A stretch of 14,210 bases of DNA from Actinomycetales bacterium (GTDB lineage: Bacteria > Actinomycetota > Actinomycetes > Mycobacteriales > Mycobacteriaceae), in the NCBI GenBank assembly GCA_012838715.1, contig DUOR01000211.1, positions 1-14,210 of the forward strand, written 5' to 3'. Both the position numbers and the translations under genes were made by a program. The notes under the pieces are model-generated. The model was not told the DNA's origin. It was given only the letters and a program-made list of their open reading frames with translations, and made no database searches. This document shows positions 1 through 6,843 of this stretch, in pieces (the first letter of the stretch is position 1; every line of letters starts with the position of its first letter).

Positions 1-1170
1 GGCGACCATCTCTTCTTCGAGGTCAGCGCGCCGCTGGAGCAGGTCGCGACGCTCGACAATGAGGTCCGCGGCGGCGTCGCCGGGGGCGAGGGCTGCGGCG
101 AGGGTGTCGGTGGCGTCGGGCTGCTCCAGGTGCGCGAGGACCGTGGCGGCGACGAGGGCTTCGAGCTCGTTGCCGATGGTGACGTGCTGGCGACCGGGGA
201 CGCTGCGGCGACAGGAGTAGAAGGCGCGGCGCGGGGCGTCGGCGCGGTGACTTTTGCGGGTACGGCGGTACATGGTGTCGCCGCATGTGCAGATGACTAG
301 GCCTGCCAGCGGGCTGTGGACCTCGGCGCCGCCGACGCCGGGGTGTCGGCGGGCGGGGTTGGAGAGGATCGTCTGCGCCCGCTCCCACTGGTCGCGGTCC
401 ACGATGGGCTCCCATTGGCCCTCGGCGACGATCTCGCGGTCCGCGCGGAGTTTGCTGCCGTCGGGCCTGGTAGGCAGATAACTCGAAAGGCCGGCGACGG
501 AGGGGCGCATGAGAATTTCTCGGACGGATCCGCGCGTATGCGCGCCGCCGCGGACGGTGGTCAGGCCGCGCTCGGTCCAGTCGCGGGCAATGGCGGAAAG
601 GCTTTGACCTGCGAGAATGCCGTCGATGCCGTCGCGGATGGCCTGCGCTTCGGCGTCGACGTGCTCCATGCCCGCGGTGAAACCGAAGGATCGGCGGTGG
701 ACGCGCCGCACGCCCCGCTCGGCGGCTTGGCGACGGGCCGCGCGTACGCGTTCCCCTTTGAGCGCCGACTCCTGCTCGGCGACGGCGCCCATGATGGTGG
801 TGAGGAATCGGCCCGAACTACTGGCGGGGTCGAGAACTTCGCCCGTGACGGTGTGCGTGGTGACGCCGCCGGGCGTGCACACGTCGAGGTAGTCAATAAG
901 GTCTCGGACGCGGCGGGCGATCCTGTCGGAGGCGTAAACGTACACGCGATCGACGCGGCCGCCGGCGATGGCCGCCTTGAGCCGTTCGTACGCGGGCCGG
1001 TGTCCGCCCGCGTATGCGGAGATCGAGTTGTCGATAAAAACATCGGTTATCTCCGCGTCATGTGCCGCGGCCAGGCGACGGCAAAGTTCTTCTTGCCGCT
1101 CGACGCCGGCTTCGTCGTGACGGTCGAGGCTAATGCGGGCATATATGACGGCGCGGATGGACTTATGCAT
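1..1170 (-). CDS. Large serine recombinase/integrase (C-terminus beyond window)
   Basis: Site-specific serine recombinase, expected to integrate and excise a mobile element through a covalent phosphoserine. 390 residues are visible and the reading frame runs off the left edge. Residues 6-150 form the resolvase catalytic domain: YARIS (10-14, with Ser14 the likely nucleophile), a D-rich stretch near 47-50, and SDRIARR (81-87). Residues 158-270 resemble the 'Recombinase' DNA-binding domain (SFGF, then LSAIARDW and a helix ending in IVDRDQWERAQ). Residues 288-330 look like a zinc ribbon (CTCG at 294-297, C320, H329). A Leu/Glu/Arg-rich probable coiled coil begins near 369. The ATG at 1170 is preceded by a -10-like TATATT 7 nt upstream. 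Codon use (ATA, AGT, TTT, AGG) is less GC-biased than in the neighbours, which fits transfer. Its start lies inside the 3' end of the NlpC/P60 reading frame. Family assignment is firm; phage versus other integrative element is open. Confidence 0.93.
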   Translation of the reverse strand, partial: MHKSIRAVIYARISLDRHDEAGVERQEELCRRLAAAHDAEITDVFIDNSISAYAGGHRPAYERLKAAIAGGRVDRVYVYASDRIARRVRDLIDYLDVCTPGGVTTHTVTGEVLDPASSSGRFLTTIMGAVAEQESALKGERVRAARRQAAERGVRRVHRRSFGFTAGMEHVDAEAQAIRDGIDGILAGQSLSAIARDWTERGLTTVRGGAHTRGSVREILMRPSVAGLSSYLPTRPDGSKLRADREIVAEGQWEPIVDRDQWERAQTILSNPARRHPGVGGAEVHSPLAGLVICTCGDTMYRRTRKSHRADAPRRAFYSCRRSVPGRQHVTIGNELEALVAATVLAHLEQPDATDTLAAALAPGDAAADLIVERRDLLQRRADLEEEMVA

Positions 1171-2297
1171 GGTACCCAATATAGCGAGTCCGTGTGCACG
1201 GGGTCCCCGGCCTCGATCATTTGCCCGTCGCCGACGATCATGGCCACGTGCCCGTCCCACACCGCGAGGTCGCCGGGCAGCAGTTCACCCGCCGACACCG
1301 GCCGCCCCACCGCCTGTTCCGCGGCCGTGCGCGGGATGTCCACCCCGGCCTGCCCGTACGCCCAATGCGTCAGTCCCGAGCAGTCCAGCCCGACCCCCGG
1401 CGTGTTCCCTCCCCATTGGTACGGGGTGCCCAGCGCGGACCGCGCCGCCTCCACCGCGGCCTGCGCTTCCGGCGTCGGTGCGCTTTCCGACGACCCGGCG
1501 CCCGCGCCGCCCCGTGTTTCGGCGGTGGATGCGTTCGTCAGGTGCGGTTCATTCGCCCCGGCGGCCGGTGCGGTGGGAGTGAGGGTGCCGGGGCGGCTGG
1601 GCGCGGCGGACGCGGGATCAACCGGGGACCCCGTCGATGCGGGCGTGAGCGTTCCCGCGGTGCCCATTGCCACGGGGACGAGGTGGTCCATCGAAGCCGT
1701 CGAACCCGTGGGGCTCGTGGCGCCCGCGGGCGTTGGGGGAGCGGGCAGGTCGACGTCCGTGGACACCGTCGACTCGAGGATGGACGTTGGGGCGGCGAGC
1801 TCCGATTCGAGTTGGGCCAGGCGCGCGACCGCGGCGGTGAGCGTGGCCGTCGCCTCGGTCTGCAGTCCCGTGGCCGCGGGCAACAATCCGGCCGGGCCCA
1901 ATGCCGCCGATGCCGCGACGGTGGTCGCCGCGGTGGTCAGGAACTCGGCGGCCAGGACGGCGAGGTCCGCGGCCGCGACGACGATGGCCCCGGTGCCGAC
2001 GAGGATCGCGGCATCGATGACGTCGGCGTTGTCGTCGAGCACCGACGCACCGGTGGCCGCCCGGGTGAGGCTCGCGACGGCGGAGTCGGCGGATTCCCCG
2101 GACCAATCCCGGCTGACGTCGTCGACCACCCCGAACCAGTCCTCGGCGGTGGCGGGCGAGGCGCTCGTGGGCAGTGCGGCCAGGGTGGACGCGGCGGGCA
2201 GGACGGCACCGAGGAGCCGGGGAACCTCGGTGAGCGCGTCCAGCGGCAGTCCGGTCATCGCGGTCGGGAGGGCGGCGGGGGACAGGGCGCCGATCAT
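1047..2297 (-). CDS. NlpC/P60 cell-wall peptidase, 3' end replaced by insertion
   Basis: Predicted C40-family peptidoglycan endopeptidase. Residues 1-180 are Ala-rich and helical, with DWSGESADS (64-72) giving a W-x-G motif at W65. Residues 180-275 are a Pro/Ser/Thr/Ala linker. The catalytic domain starts near 279: TPYQWGG (291-297), DCSGL (305-309, nucleophile Cys306), GDLAVWDGHVAM (342-353, His350), and IEAGDP (361-366), where Glu362 would complete a RipA-like Cys-His-Glu triad. From about residue 368 the sequence stops resembling the family. The last ~49 residues are out-of-frame recombinase-leader and recombinase coding DNA, so the usual final strands are missing. Activity is uncertain. 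No Sec signal peptide is seen: the N-terminus has no Lys/Arg before the first hydrophobic stretch. The start overlaps the upstream stop as ATGA, so translation is probably coupled. From memory, C. glutamicum has a similar hydrolase gene beside upp. Confidence 0.85.
   Translation of the reverse strand: MIGALSPAALPTAMTGLPLDALTEVPRLLGAVLPAASTLAALPTSASPATAEDWFGVVDDVSRDWSGESADSAVASLTRAATGASVLDDNADVIDAAILVGTGAIVVAAADLAVLAAEFLTTAATTVAASAALGPAGLLPAATGLQTEATATLTAAVARLAQLESELAAPTSILESTVSTDVDLPAPPTPAGATSPTGSTASMDHLVPVAMGTAGTLTPASTGSPVDPASAAPSRPGTLTPTAPAAGANEPHLTNASTAETRGGAGAGSSESAPTPEAQAAVEAARSALGTPYQWGGNTPGVGLDCSGLTHWAYGQAGVDIPRTAAEQAVGRPVSAGELLPGDLAVWDGHVAMIVGDGQMIEAGDPVHTDSLYWVPCISPSAPSYMPALASTVTTKPASSGKKNFAVAWPRHMTRR
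1171..1199 (-). other. Candidate attachment-site junction (element/host boundary)
   Basis: Read on the minus strand, normal NlpC/P60 coding sequence continues to about GDPV (ending GTGCAC, 1199-1194). The sequence then becomes the leader of the recombinase gene, whose ATG is at 1170. Large serine integrase genes usually lie beside their own att site, so the crossover core is expected here or slightly upstream. The exact core cannot be fixed without the other end or an uninterrupted allele. GTGCAC (1194-1199) and GGTACC (1171-1176) are short palindromes in this interval. No tRNA gene is present, so the target is a protein-coding gene. Confidence 0.5.
1178..1183 (-). promoter_or_regulatory. -10 element of the recombinase gene, probably leaderless
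   Basis: TATATT read on the minus strand ends 7 nt before the recombinase ATG, so transcription should begin at or next to the start codon. No convincing -35 is visible. The hexamer is on the element side of the proposed junction; any -35 region would be on the host side. Confidence 0.5.
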
Positions 2298-2770
2298 GCG
2301 GGCATCATCCCGTCGAGCGCGGCGGAGGACAGGCCGTCCGTTCCGGTGACCGCTCCCGCCATCCAGTCCAGCGCGGCCGCCGCCGATCCGGCGTACCCGG
2401 CGAGCTCGGTGACCCTTGCGGACTGCGTGGCGGTGGCGGCATCGACGGCGGCGAGGAACCGGCCGACGCCGGGCACCGCGGACGCGAAGGCCTCGACCGG
2501 GACGGCGCCGGCCACGGCCGAGACGGGCGAGCCGCCGAAGGCCGCCAAACCGCGGAGCCGGTGGGCGGAGTCGGCCAGCGCGTCGGGGCGGACGTCCAGG
2601 AACCCGGTGCCGGGAGCGTCGGTGCTGCCGGACGCTGCGGACACGGGGGACATGGCGGGCGAGCTAGCCTGCGCGGACGCTGCGGGCGAGTCGGGCGGGG
2701 AAGGCGCCGCAGAGGAGGCGGGCGGGGCGGGCGTCGAAATCATGTCGGACAAGGGAACGGTGTCGTGCAC
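2294..2770 (-). CDS. Small Ala-rich helical protein, EspC/WXG100-like candidate
   Basis: 158 residues if translation starts at the GTG at 2770. Residues 1-55 are a disordered Pro/Ser/Ala tail. Residues 58-140 look like two amphipathic Ala-rich helices (ALADSAHRLRGLA near 64-76 and ARVTELAGYAGSAAAALDWM near 118-137). This recalls the helical-hairpin proteins exported with ESX/type VII systems, but no defining motif is conclusive. There is no signal peptide or membrane segment. The stop overlaps the start of the NlpC/P60 gene (ATGA), so the two are probably made together. GTG 2770 is preferred because GGGAG lies 7 nt upstream; an in-frame ATG at 2800 has no ribosome-binding site and lies very close to a possible -10 (TAAAAC, 2808-2803). 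With the ATG start the protein would be 168 residues. Function unknown. Confidence 0.7.
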   Translation of the reverse strand: MHDTVPLSDMISTPAPPASSAAPSPPDSPAASAQASSPAMSPVSAASGSTDAPGTGFLDVRPDALADSAHRLRGLAAFGGSPVSAVAGAVPVEAFASAVPGVGRFLAAVDAATATQSARVTELAGYAGSAAAALDWMAGAVTGTDGLSSAALDGMMPA

Positions 2771-2958
2771 GGTGGATCTCCCGGTCGGTGGTGCGGTCAT
2801 GGGTTTTAGACGCGCCCCGTCGCCAATCGGTTCCGCCGAACTTCCCCGGCCACCCCACGGCCGCGCCCCCGCCGGTGGAAAAGGAGCGCCGTGGCGTCGG
2901 AAAGCACGGCATTCGGGTGAACCCGCGCACGCCGCGCCTGCGCGCCGGGCAAGAGCGG

Positions 2959-2964
2959 TATTTT
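2959..2964 (+). promoter_or_regulatory. -10 element of upp, probably leaderless
   Basis: TATTTT ends 7 nt before the upp ATG at 2972, leaving no room for a leader with a ribosome-binding site. The 201-nt gap between the GTG of the small helical-protein gene (2770) and upp (2972) must hold both divergent promoters; no clear -35 is seen for either. Confidence 0.5.
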
Positions 2965-2971
2965 GGGGCCC

Positions 2972-3607
2972 ATGGAGATCACCATCGTCGACCACCCGCT
3001 CGCCGAATCGCGCCTGACCATCATGCGCGACGCCCGCACCGACAACGCCGGATTCCGGGCCGCGCTCGCCGACCTCGGGGCAATGCTCATCTACGAGGCC
3101 AGCCGCAACCTGGACGTGGACGAGTTCGACGTGGAGACGCCCGTCGCCACCTGCACCGGCCACCGGCTGCGCAAGCCGCCGATCATCGTGCCCGTCATCC
3201 GCGCCGGGCTGGGCATGATCGATCCCGCGCTGTCGATGATCCCGGACGCGCAGGTCGGCTTCATCGGCCTCGCCCGCGACGAGGAAACCCACCAGCCGGT
3301 GCCGTACCTGGAGGCGCTGCCGCACGACCTGTCCGGGCAGCCCGTGTTCCTTGTCGACCCGATGCTCGCCACCGGCGGTTCGCTGCTGCACGCGCTGCGG
3401 CTGCTCGCCGACCGCGGCGCCGACGACATCACCGCCGTGTGCATGGTGTCCGCCCAGCCGGGCGTCGACGCGCTGGCGGAGTCGGGCCTGCCGGTGAAGC
3501 TGGTCACCGCGACGATCGACCCCGAGCTGAACGCCGACGCGTACATCGTGCCGGGCCTCGGCGACGCCGGCGACCGCCTCTACGGGCCGCGCAACATCGA
3601 CTTCTAG
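2972..3607 (+). CDS. upp: Uracil phosphoribosyltransferase
   Basis: Pyrimidine-salvage enzyme: uracil + PRPP gives UMP + diphosphate, in the cytoplasm. 211 residues, the normal length for the family. [20 protein letters not shown] (63-82) is the characteristic substrate-site segment, [13 protein letters not shown] (125-137) is the PRPP-binding loop, and [15 protein letters not shown] (191-205) is the uracil-binding segment near the C-terminus. The ATG at 2972 gives the usual N-terminus ([15 protein letters not shown]) and sits 7 nt after a -10-like hexamer; an in-frame TTG three codons upstream is not needed. The gene is divergent from the NlpC/P60 pair and convergent with the next membrane-protein gene, with only 9 nt between the two stops. 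All expected motifs are intact. Confidence 0.97.
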   Translation: MEITIVDHPLAESRLTIMRDARTDNAGFRAALADLGAMLIYEASRNLDVDEFDVETPVATCTGHRLRKPPIIVPVIRAGLGMIDPALSMIPDAQVGFIGLARDEETHQPVPYLEALPHDLSGQPVFLVDPMLATGGSLLHALRLLADRGADDITAVCMVSAQPGVDALAESGLPVKLVTATIDPELNADAYIVPGLGDAGDRLYGPRNIDF

Positions 3608-3616
3608 CGGGCGACG

Positions 3617-4330
3617 CTAGGACGACCGGCCCCACACGGTGCCGGTCTGCCGGTCGCGAATCTCGTTGTTCTCCGTGATGAGCAGGCCTTCCGGGCTCAT
3701 CTGGTACTTCCAGCTGCCGTTCTGGGCGACGATGCGGTCGCCCTCGTCGACGATGATCGGCGCCTCCAGGTTCCCGCTGTCGTTCATGCCGCGGTAGTAC
3801 TTGTCGCCGCCGGGGGTTTCGCAGGCCGCGGCGCGGGAGCCGTTCTCCGTGAGCACCACCGCGATGGCGCGGTCGCCCGAGTGGCAGCGCGCGCCGGTGG
3901 CGGTCCAGCCGCGGCCGTCGACGTCGGAGCGGCCGGTGCCCAGGTCATCGTCGCGGGGTTCGCTGGTGGGGGCCGTGCTTTCCGACGTCGTCGGCTCCGA
4001 CGTGGTGGTCGACGACGTCCGCGAGGACGTGGTCCGGGAGGACGTGGTCCGGGAGGTGGACGTCGACGAGGACGTGGACGACGTGGACGAGGACGTGGAC
4101 GTCGAGGTGCTCGTCGAGGAGGTCGTGTCCCCGCTCGTTTCGCTGGTGCGTTCCCTGCTTTCCGACGTGGCCGGCGGGGCGGCGTCCGGGGTGTCCGGAT
4201 CGTCGTCGGTGCGGGTCAGGGCAAGTCCGAGGGCAATGCCGATGACGACCACGAGGGCCAGGCCCACCGCGCCGATGGCGATGAGCAGCGGCGTCTGGGT
4301 CGAATCGTTGCGGTTGCCCGGGGGAGTCAT
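3617..4330 (-). CDS. Single-pass membrane protein with Ser/Thr-rich stalk (paralogue A)
   Basis: 237 residues, family not recognised. A short cytoplasmic start (1-13) is followed by one membrane helix (about 14-38), an acidic patch, a long Ser/Thr/Glu-rich stalk (about 57-127), and a compact C-terminal domain (about 129-237) expected outside the membrane. That domain is shared with the next gene upstream: GTGRSDVD (131-138), GW, ARC (C149), SGD, ACET (C170), GG-x2-YYRG, LEAPI, GD-x-I, NG-x-W-x-Y-x-M, and a VWGR ending. The paired cysteines could form a disulfide. The stalk resembles glycosylatable linkers of cell-envelope proteins (inference). The ATG at 4330 lies 6 nt after a -10-like CACAAT; an in-frame GTG two codons upstream is possible. 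Two copies of the 11-mer GCTTTCCGACG lie in the stalk, read as Ser-Glu-Ser. Confidence 0.85.
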   Translation of the reverse strand: MTPPGNRNDSTQTPLLIAIGAVGLALVVVIGIALGLALTRTDDDPDTPDAAPPATSESRERTSETSGDTTSSTSTSTSTSSSTSSTSSSTSTSRTTSSRTTSSRTSSTTTSEPTTSESTAPTSEPRDDDLGTGRSDVDGRGWTATGARCHSGDRAIAVVLTENGSRAAACETPGGDKYYRGMNDSGNLEAPIIVDEGDRIVAQNGSWKYQMSPEGLLITENNEIRDRQTGTVWGRSS

Positions 4331-4336
4331 GGCCAC

Positions 4337-4371
4337 ATTGTGACAGACGTGAGGCTCATGTGAAACATGAG
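4337..4371 (-). promoter_or_regulatory. Promoter of paralogue A with overlapping inverted repeat
   Basis: On the minus strand TTCACA (4364-4359) and CACAAT (4342-4337) are separated by 16 nt, a fair sigma-A-type promoter ending 6 nt before the ATG. The perfect inverted repeat CTCATG-TGAAA-CATGAG (4355-4371) covers the -35, a good place for a repressor or another dyad-binding regulator. No regulator gene is adjacent. Confidence 0.45.
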
Positions 4372-4406
4372 GTCTGTTTATTCCTATGGGGCCAATGGTG
4401 TCGGGG

Positions 4407-5318
4407 TCAGGGGCGTCCCCAGGAGACGCTGTCGTACAGGTCGGAAGTCGAGGAACTGCGGATATACAGCCCCGCCGGCGTCATTTCGTACTCCCACTCG
4501 CCGTTTTCGGCGGTGATGCTGTCCCCGCTGTAACCGGTGATCGGCGCTTCCAGCGTGCCCGCCGTACCGGTGCCGCGGTAGTACATGCGCCCGCCCGAGG
4601 TCTCGCACGCCACCGTCTGCATCGGATTGCCGTTGCCGTCGAGGACCTCGAGAACGGCCAGGACATCGTCGCCCGAGCTGCAGCGGGCGTAGGAACCCGT
4701 CCACCCCTGGGAATCGACGTCGCTGCGGCCGGTGCCGTAGTCCTCGTCGGCGGACGAGGTGGTCGTCGTCGTGGTGGTCGTCCGGGTCGGGGAGGGGCTG
4801 GACTCGCCCGCGTCCTCTTCCTCCGCGACGACCTCGGTGGTGGTGCGCGACCCCCGGTCGCGATCCGCCCGCGGTTCCTCCTCCTCGTCGCCGCCCCCGA
4901 GCCACATGCCGACGCCGATGGCGCCGAGGAGCAGGACCACGATGACCACGGTGACGATGCCGACCGTCATCATCGTCGAGGAACCGCCCTTGCTGCCCGC
5001 GCCGGAGGCCCCGGCGCTGCCGCCGGTCTGCGCCGGGTACCCGTCGGCGTCGTAACCGCCCTGGTCATAACCCTGGTCGTAGCCGCCCCAGGCATACCCG
5101 CCCTGGCCGTAACCCTGGTCGCCGTACCCACCCTGGCCGTAACCCTGGTCGCCGTACCCGCCCTGGCCGTAGCCCTGGTCGCCGTACTCCGACTGCTCGT
5201 AACCCCCGTCGTTGCCGCCGCCGGAACCGTAATCGGGGTAATCGCCCCCGTAGTCCGGCCCGTTGCCGTAGGGATCGTCGGAGAAAGGGGATTTGCCGGG
5301 GTTGCCGCGGTTGTCCAT
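4407..5318 (-). CDS. Single-pass membrane protein with Tyr/Gly-rich repeat tail (paralogue B)
   Basis: 303 residues, family not recognised. Residues 1-100 are low-complexity Gly/Tyr/Gln/Asp sequence, including three exact copies of GDQGYGQGGY (46-75) followed by degenerate ones; this resembles the disordered aromatic-rich tails of proteins that self-associate. One membrane helix follows (about 117-140), then an acidic segment (EEEE), a Thr-rich linker with an unbroken run of eight Thr, and the same C-terminal domain as paralogue A (from about 195: GTGRSDVD, GW, ARC, SGD, ACET, GG-x2-YYRG, LEAPI, NG-x-W-x-Y-x-M, SWGR), with cysteines near 213 and 238. The tail should be cytoplasmic and the domain outside. 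The ATG at 5318 has GGTG just upstream; an in-frame GTG two codons earlier is possible. A 76-nt gap with its own promoter separates it from paralogue A. Confidence 0.85.
   Translation of the reverse strand: MDNRGNPGKSPFSDDPYGNGPDYGGDYPDYGSGGGNDGGYEQSEYGDQGYGQGGYGDQGYGQGGYGDQGYGQGGYAWGGYDQGYDQGGYDADGYPAQTGGSAGASGAGSKGGSSTMMTVGIVTVVIVVLLLGAIGVGMWLGGGDEEEEPRADRDRGSRTTTEVVAEEEDAGESSPSPTRTTTTTTTTSSADEDYGTGRSDVDSQGWTGSYARCSSGDDVLAVLEVLDGNGNPMQTVACETSGGRMYYRGTGTAGTLEAPITGYSGDSITAENGEWEYEMTPAGLYIRSSSTSDLYDSVSWGRP
5094..5183 (-). repeat. Three tandem 30-bp units in paralogue B
   Basis: Three consecutive 30-bp units encode the decapeptide GDQGYGQGGY with only a few third-position differences. Such a tract is prone to slippage, so the copy number may vary between strains. 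Confidence 0.85.
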
Positions 5319-5337
5319 GTTCACCAGTTTCGCAGAT

Positions 5338-5358
5338 CGGTCGACCGCATTCGAATGC
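5338..5358. promoter_or_regulatory. Two adjoining palindromes in a divergent intergenic region
   Basis: CGGTCGACCG (5338-5347) abuts GCATTCGAATGC (5347-5358); both are perfect palindromes. They lie between the divergent paralogue B and M20 amidohydrolase genes, a plausible operator position. No regulator gene is nearby. Confidence 0.35.
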
Positions 5359-5419
5359 TGAGGGTGGTATCTGAACGGGTGTTATCCCCCGCGGCGGAAG
5401 TTGCGGATCGGCGACCGCC

Positions 5420-5425
5420 TACACT
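5420..5425 (+). promoter_or_regulatory. -10 element of the M20 amidohydrolase gene
   Basis: TACACT fits the TANANT pattern and ends 8 nt before a GTG (5434) directly followed by ATG (5437), so the transcript probably begins at or within a few bases of the start codon. No clear -35 is visible. Confidence 0.45.
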
Positions 5426-5436
5426 CGGGAATCGTG

Positions 5437-6666
5437 ATGGAGGACTTCATTCGGGACTGGTGGCAGCGCAATGAGGGCCAAGTGCTGGCTTGGCGCAGGC
5501 ATCTGCATGCCCATCCCGAGTTGTCCCACATGGAACACGGCACCACGGCGTTCGTGGCGGAGAAGCTGCGCGACGCCGGACTGGAGCCGGTCCTGTTCCC
5601 CAACACCGGCCTGATGGTCGACGTCGGCGACGTCGACCCCGACGATTTCGACGCCGCCGGGCAGCCGCGCGGCCGCCTCGCCTTCCGCGGCGACATGGAT
5701 GCGCTGCCGATTTCGGAGGCCACCGGCCTGTCCTACGCCAGCGTCAACGAGGGCGTCATGCACGCCTGCGGCCATGACTTCCACACGGCGATCACGCTCG
5801 GCACCGCCGTGGCGATGGCGGAGTACGCCCGCGACCATGAGCTGCCGGTGCCGTTGCGCTTCATCTTCCAGCCGGCCGAGGAGGTCATGGAGGGCGGCGC
5901 CCCCGACGTCATCGAGTTCGGCGCCCTCAACGGCGTGGACCGCATCTTCGCCGTGCACTGCGAGCCGAAGCTGCGCGTCGGCCATGTCGGCGTGCGCGTC
6001 GGCGCGATCACCTCGGCCTCCGACAACCTCGACATCCGCCTGGAGGGACCGGGCGGCCACACGTCGCGACCGCACCTGACGGCGGACGTCGTCTACGGGA
6101 TGGGCAAGCTCATCACCGACCTGCCGGGCCTGCTCAGCCGCCGCGTCGATCCCCGCACCGGCACGGTCCTCGTGTTCGGCGCGGCGAACGCGGGGTACGC
6201 GGCGAACGCCATTCCGTCGGAAGGCAGGTTGCAGGGCACCATCCGCACCGCGGACATCGCCACGTGGCGCGCCATCGACCCGCTGCTGCGCGAGCTCATC
6301 GGAGAGGTGCTCGCCCCGACCGGCGTGCAGCACACCCTCGGGTACGAGCGCGGCGTGCCGCCGGTCATCAACGACGACTACTGCACCGCCCTCATCGCCG
6401 AGACGGTCCGCCGCGTCGACGAGAACGCCGTCATCGAGGCGCCGCAGTCGTCCGGCGGCGAGGATTTCGGCTGGTACCTCGAGGAGGTGCCCGGCGCCAT
6501 GGCGCGCCTGGGCTGCTGGTCCGGCCGCGGCGAGAAGCACGACCTGCACCGCGACGACATCATCGTCGACGAGCGCTGTCTCGGCATCGGCGTGCGCCTC
6601 TTCGCCGGCATCGTCTCCCGCTACGAGGACTCCGAGCTGGACACGCTGCGCATGGTCGGCCGCTGA
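5437..6666 (+). CDS. M20-family metallo-amidohydrolase (N-acyl-amino-acid hydrolase type)
   Basis: Cytoplasmic zinc-type hydrolase of the M20D group, which cleaves N-acyl or related amides of amino acids; the substrate cannot be read from the sequence. 409 residues, usual length. FRGDMDALPI (83-92), MHACGHDFHTA (108-118; Cys111, His113), QPAEE (145-149) and FAVHCEP (171-177; His174) supply metal and catalytic residues. GPGGHTSRPH (204-213) begins the small dimerisation domain. SSGGEDFGWY and EKHDLHRDD near the C-terminus complete the catalytic domain. The ATG at 5437 is chosen; the adjacent GTG at 5434 adds one residue and may be the leaderless start. From memory, corynebacteria keep an amidohydrolase (AmiA-type) next to an Lpd-like gene, as here. 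A 177-nt gap with its own promoter separates it from lpdA. Confidence 0.9.
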   Translation: MEDFIRDWWQRNEGQVLAWRRHLHAHPELSHMEHGTTAFVAEKLRDAGLEPVLFPNTGLMVDVGDVDPDDFDAAGQPRGRLAFRGDMDALPISEATGLSYASVNEGVMHACGHDFHTAITLGTAVAMAEYARDHELPVPLRFIFQPAEEVMEGGAPDVIEFGALNGVDRIFAVHCEPKLRVGHVGVRVGAITSASDNLDIRLEGPGGHTSRPHLTADVVYGMGKLITDLPGLLSRRVDPRTGTVLVFGAANAGYAANAIPSEGRLQGTIRTADIATWRAIDPLLRELIGEVLAPTGVQHTLGYERGVPPVINDDYCTALIAETVRRVDENAVIEAPQSSGGEDFGWYLEEVPGAMARLGCWSGRGEKHDLHRDDIIVDERCLGIGVRLFAGIVSRYEDSELDTLRMVGR

Positions 6667-6678
6667 CCCGCACGCGCT

Positions 6679-6700
6679 TGCCGACGCGCCACCGTCGGCA
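6679..6700 (+). terminator. Hairpin after the amidohydrolase gene, weak terminator candidate
   Basis: TGCCGACG (6679-6686) and CGTCGGCA (6693-6700) can pair across a 6-nt loop, with three further pairs after one mismatch, starting 12 nt past the stop. No T-run follows. A second copy of the left-arm region (GTGCCGACGG) lies near 6738. Confidence 0.35.
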
Positions 6701-6789
6701 CGCGACACCGGGCACGCACGCCCCGCCCGCACGCGCGTGCCGACGGCCGTGACCCGCGCAACAGAACGGGCGGCTTCGCGGCGCTTCGA

Positions 6790-6839
6790 TAGACTGGGCG
6801 ACGCATCACAGACGCACCCAATCGCCCGACGCATGGAGG
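6790..6839 (+). promoter_or_regulatory. Promoter -10 and ribosome-binding site of lpdA
   Basis: TAGACT (6790-6795) fits the TANANT -10 pattern and would give a leader of about 40 nt. GGAGG (6835-6839) lies 4 nt before the GTG at 6844 and fixes that GTG as the start. Confidence 0.5.
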
Positions 6840-6843
6840 ACCC

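Noticed and set aside
1160..1210. tRNA gene as integration target
   Set aside because: No cloverleaf or tRNA-like 3' end is present; the flank is NlpC/P60 coding sequence.
316..3017. Long plus-strand open frames (316-2349 and 1194-3017) opposite the recombinase and the NlpC/P60 pair
   Set aside because: They are antisense shadows created by high GC. The minus strand carries recognisable motifs (YARIS, DCSGL, DGHVAM), while these translations are Arg/Gly/Ala-rich without domain features.
5094..5183. Non-coding minisatellite
   Set aside because: The 30-bp units keep frame, differ mostly at third positions and encode a regular decapeptide, so they are part of a gene.
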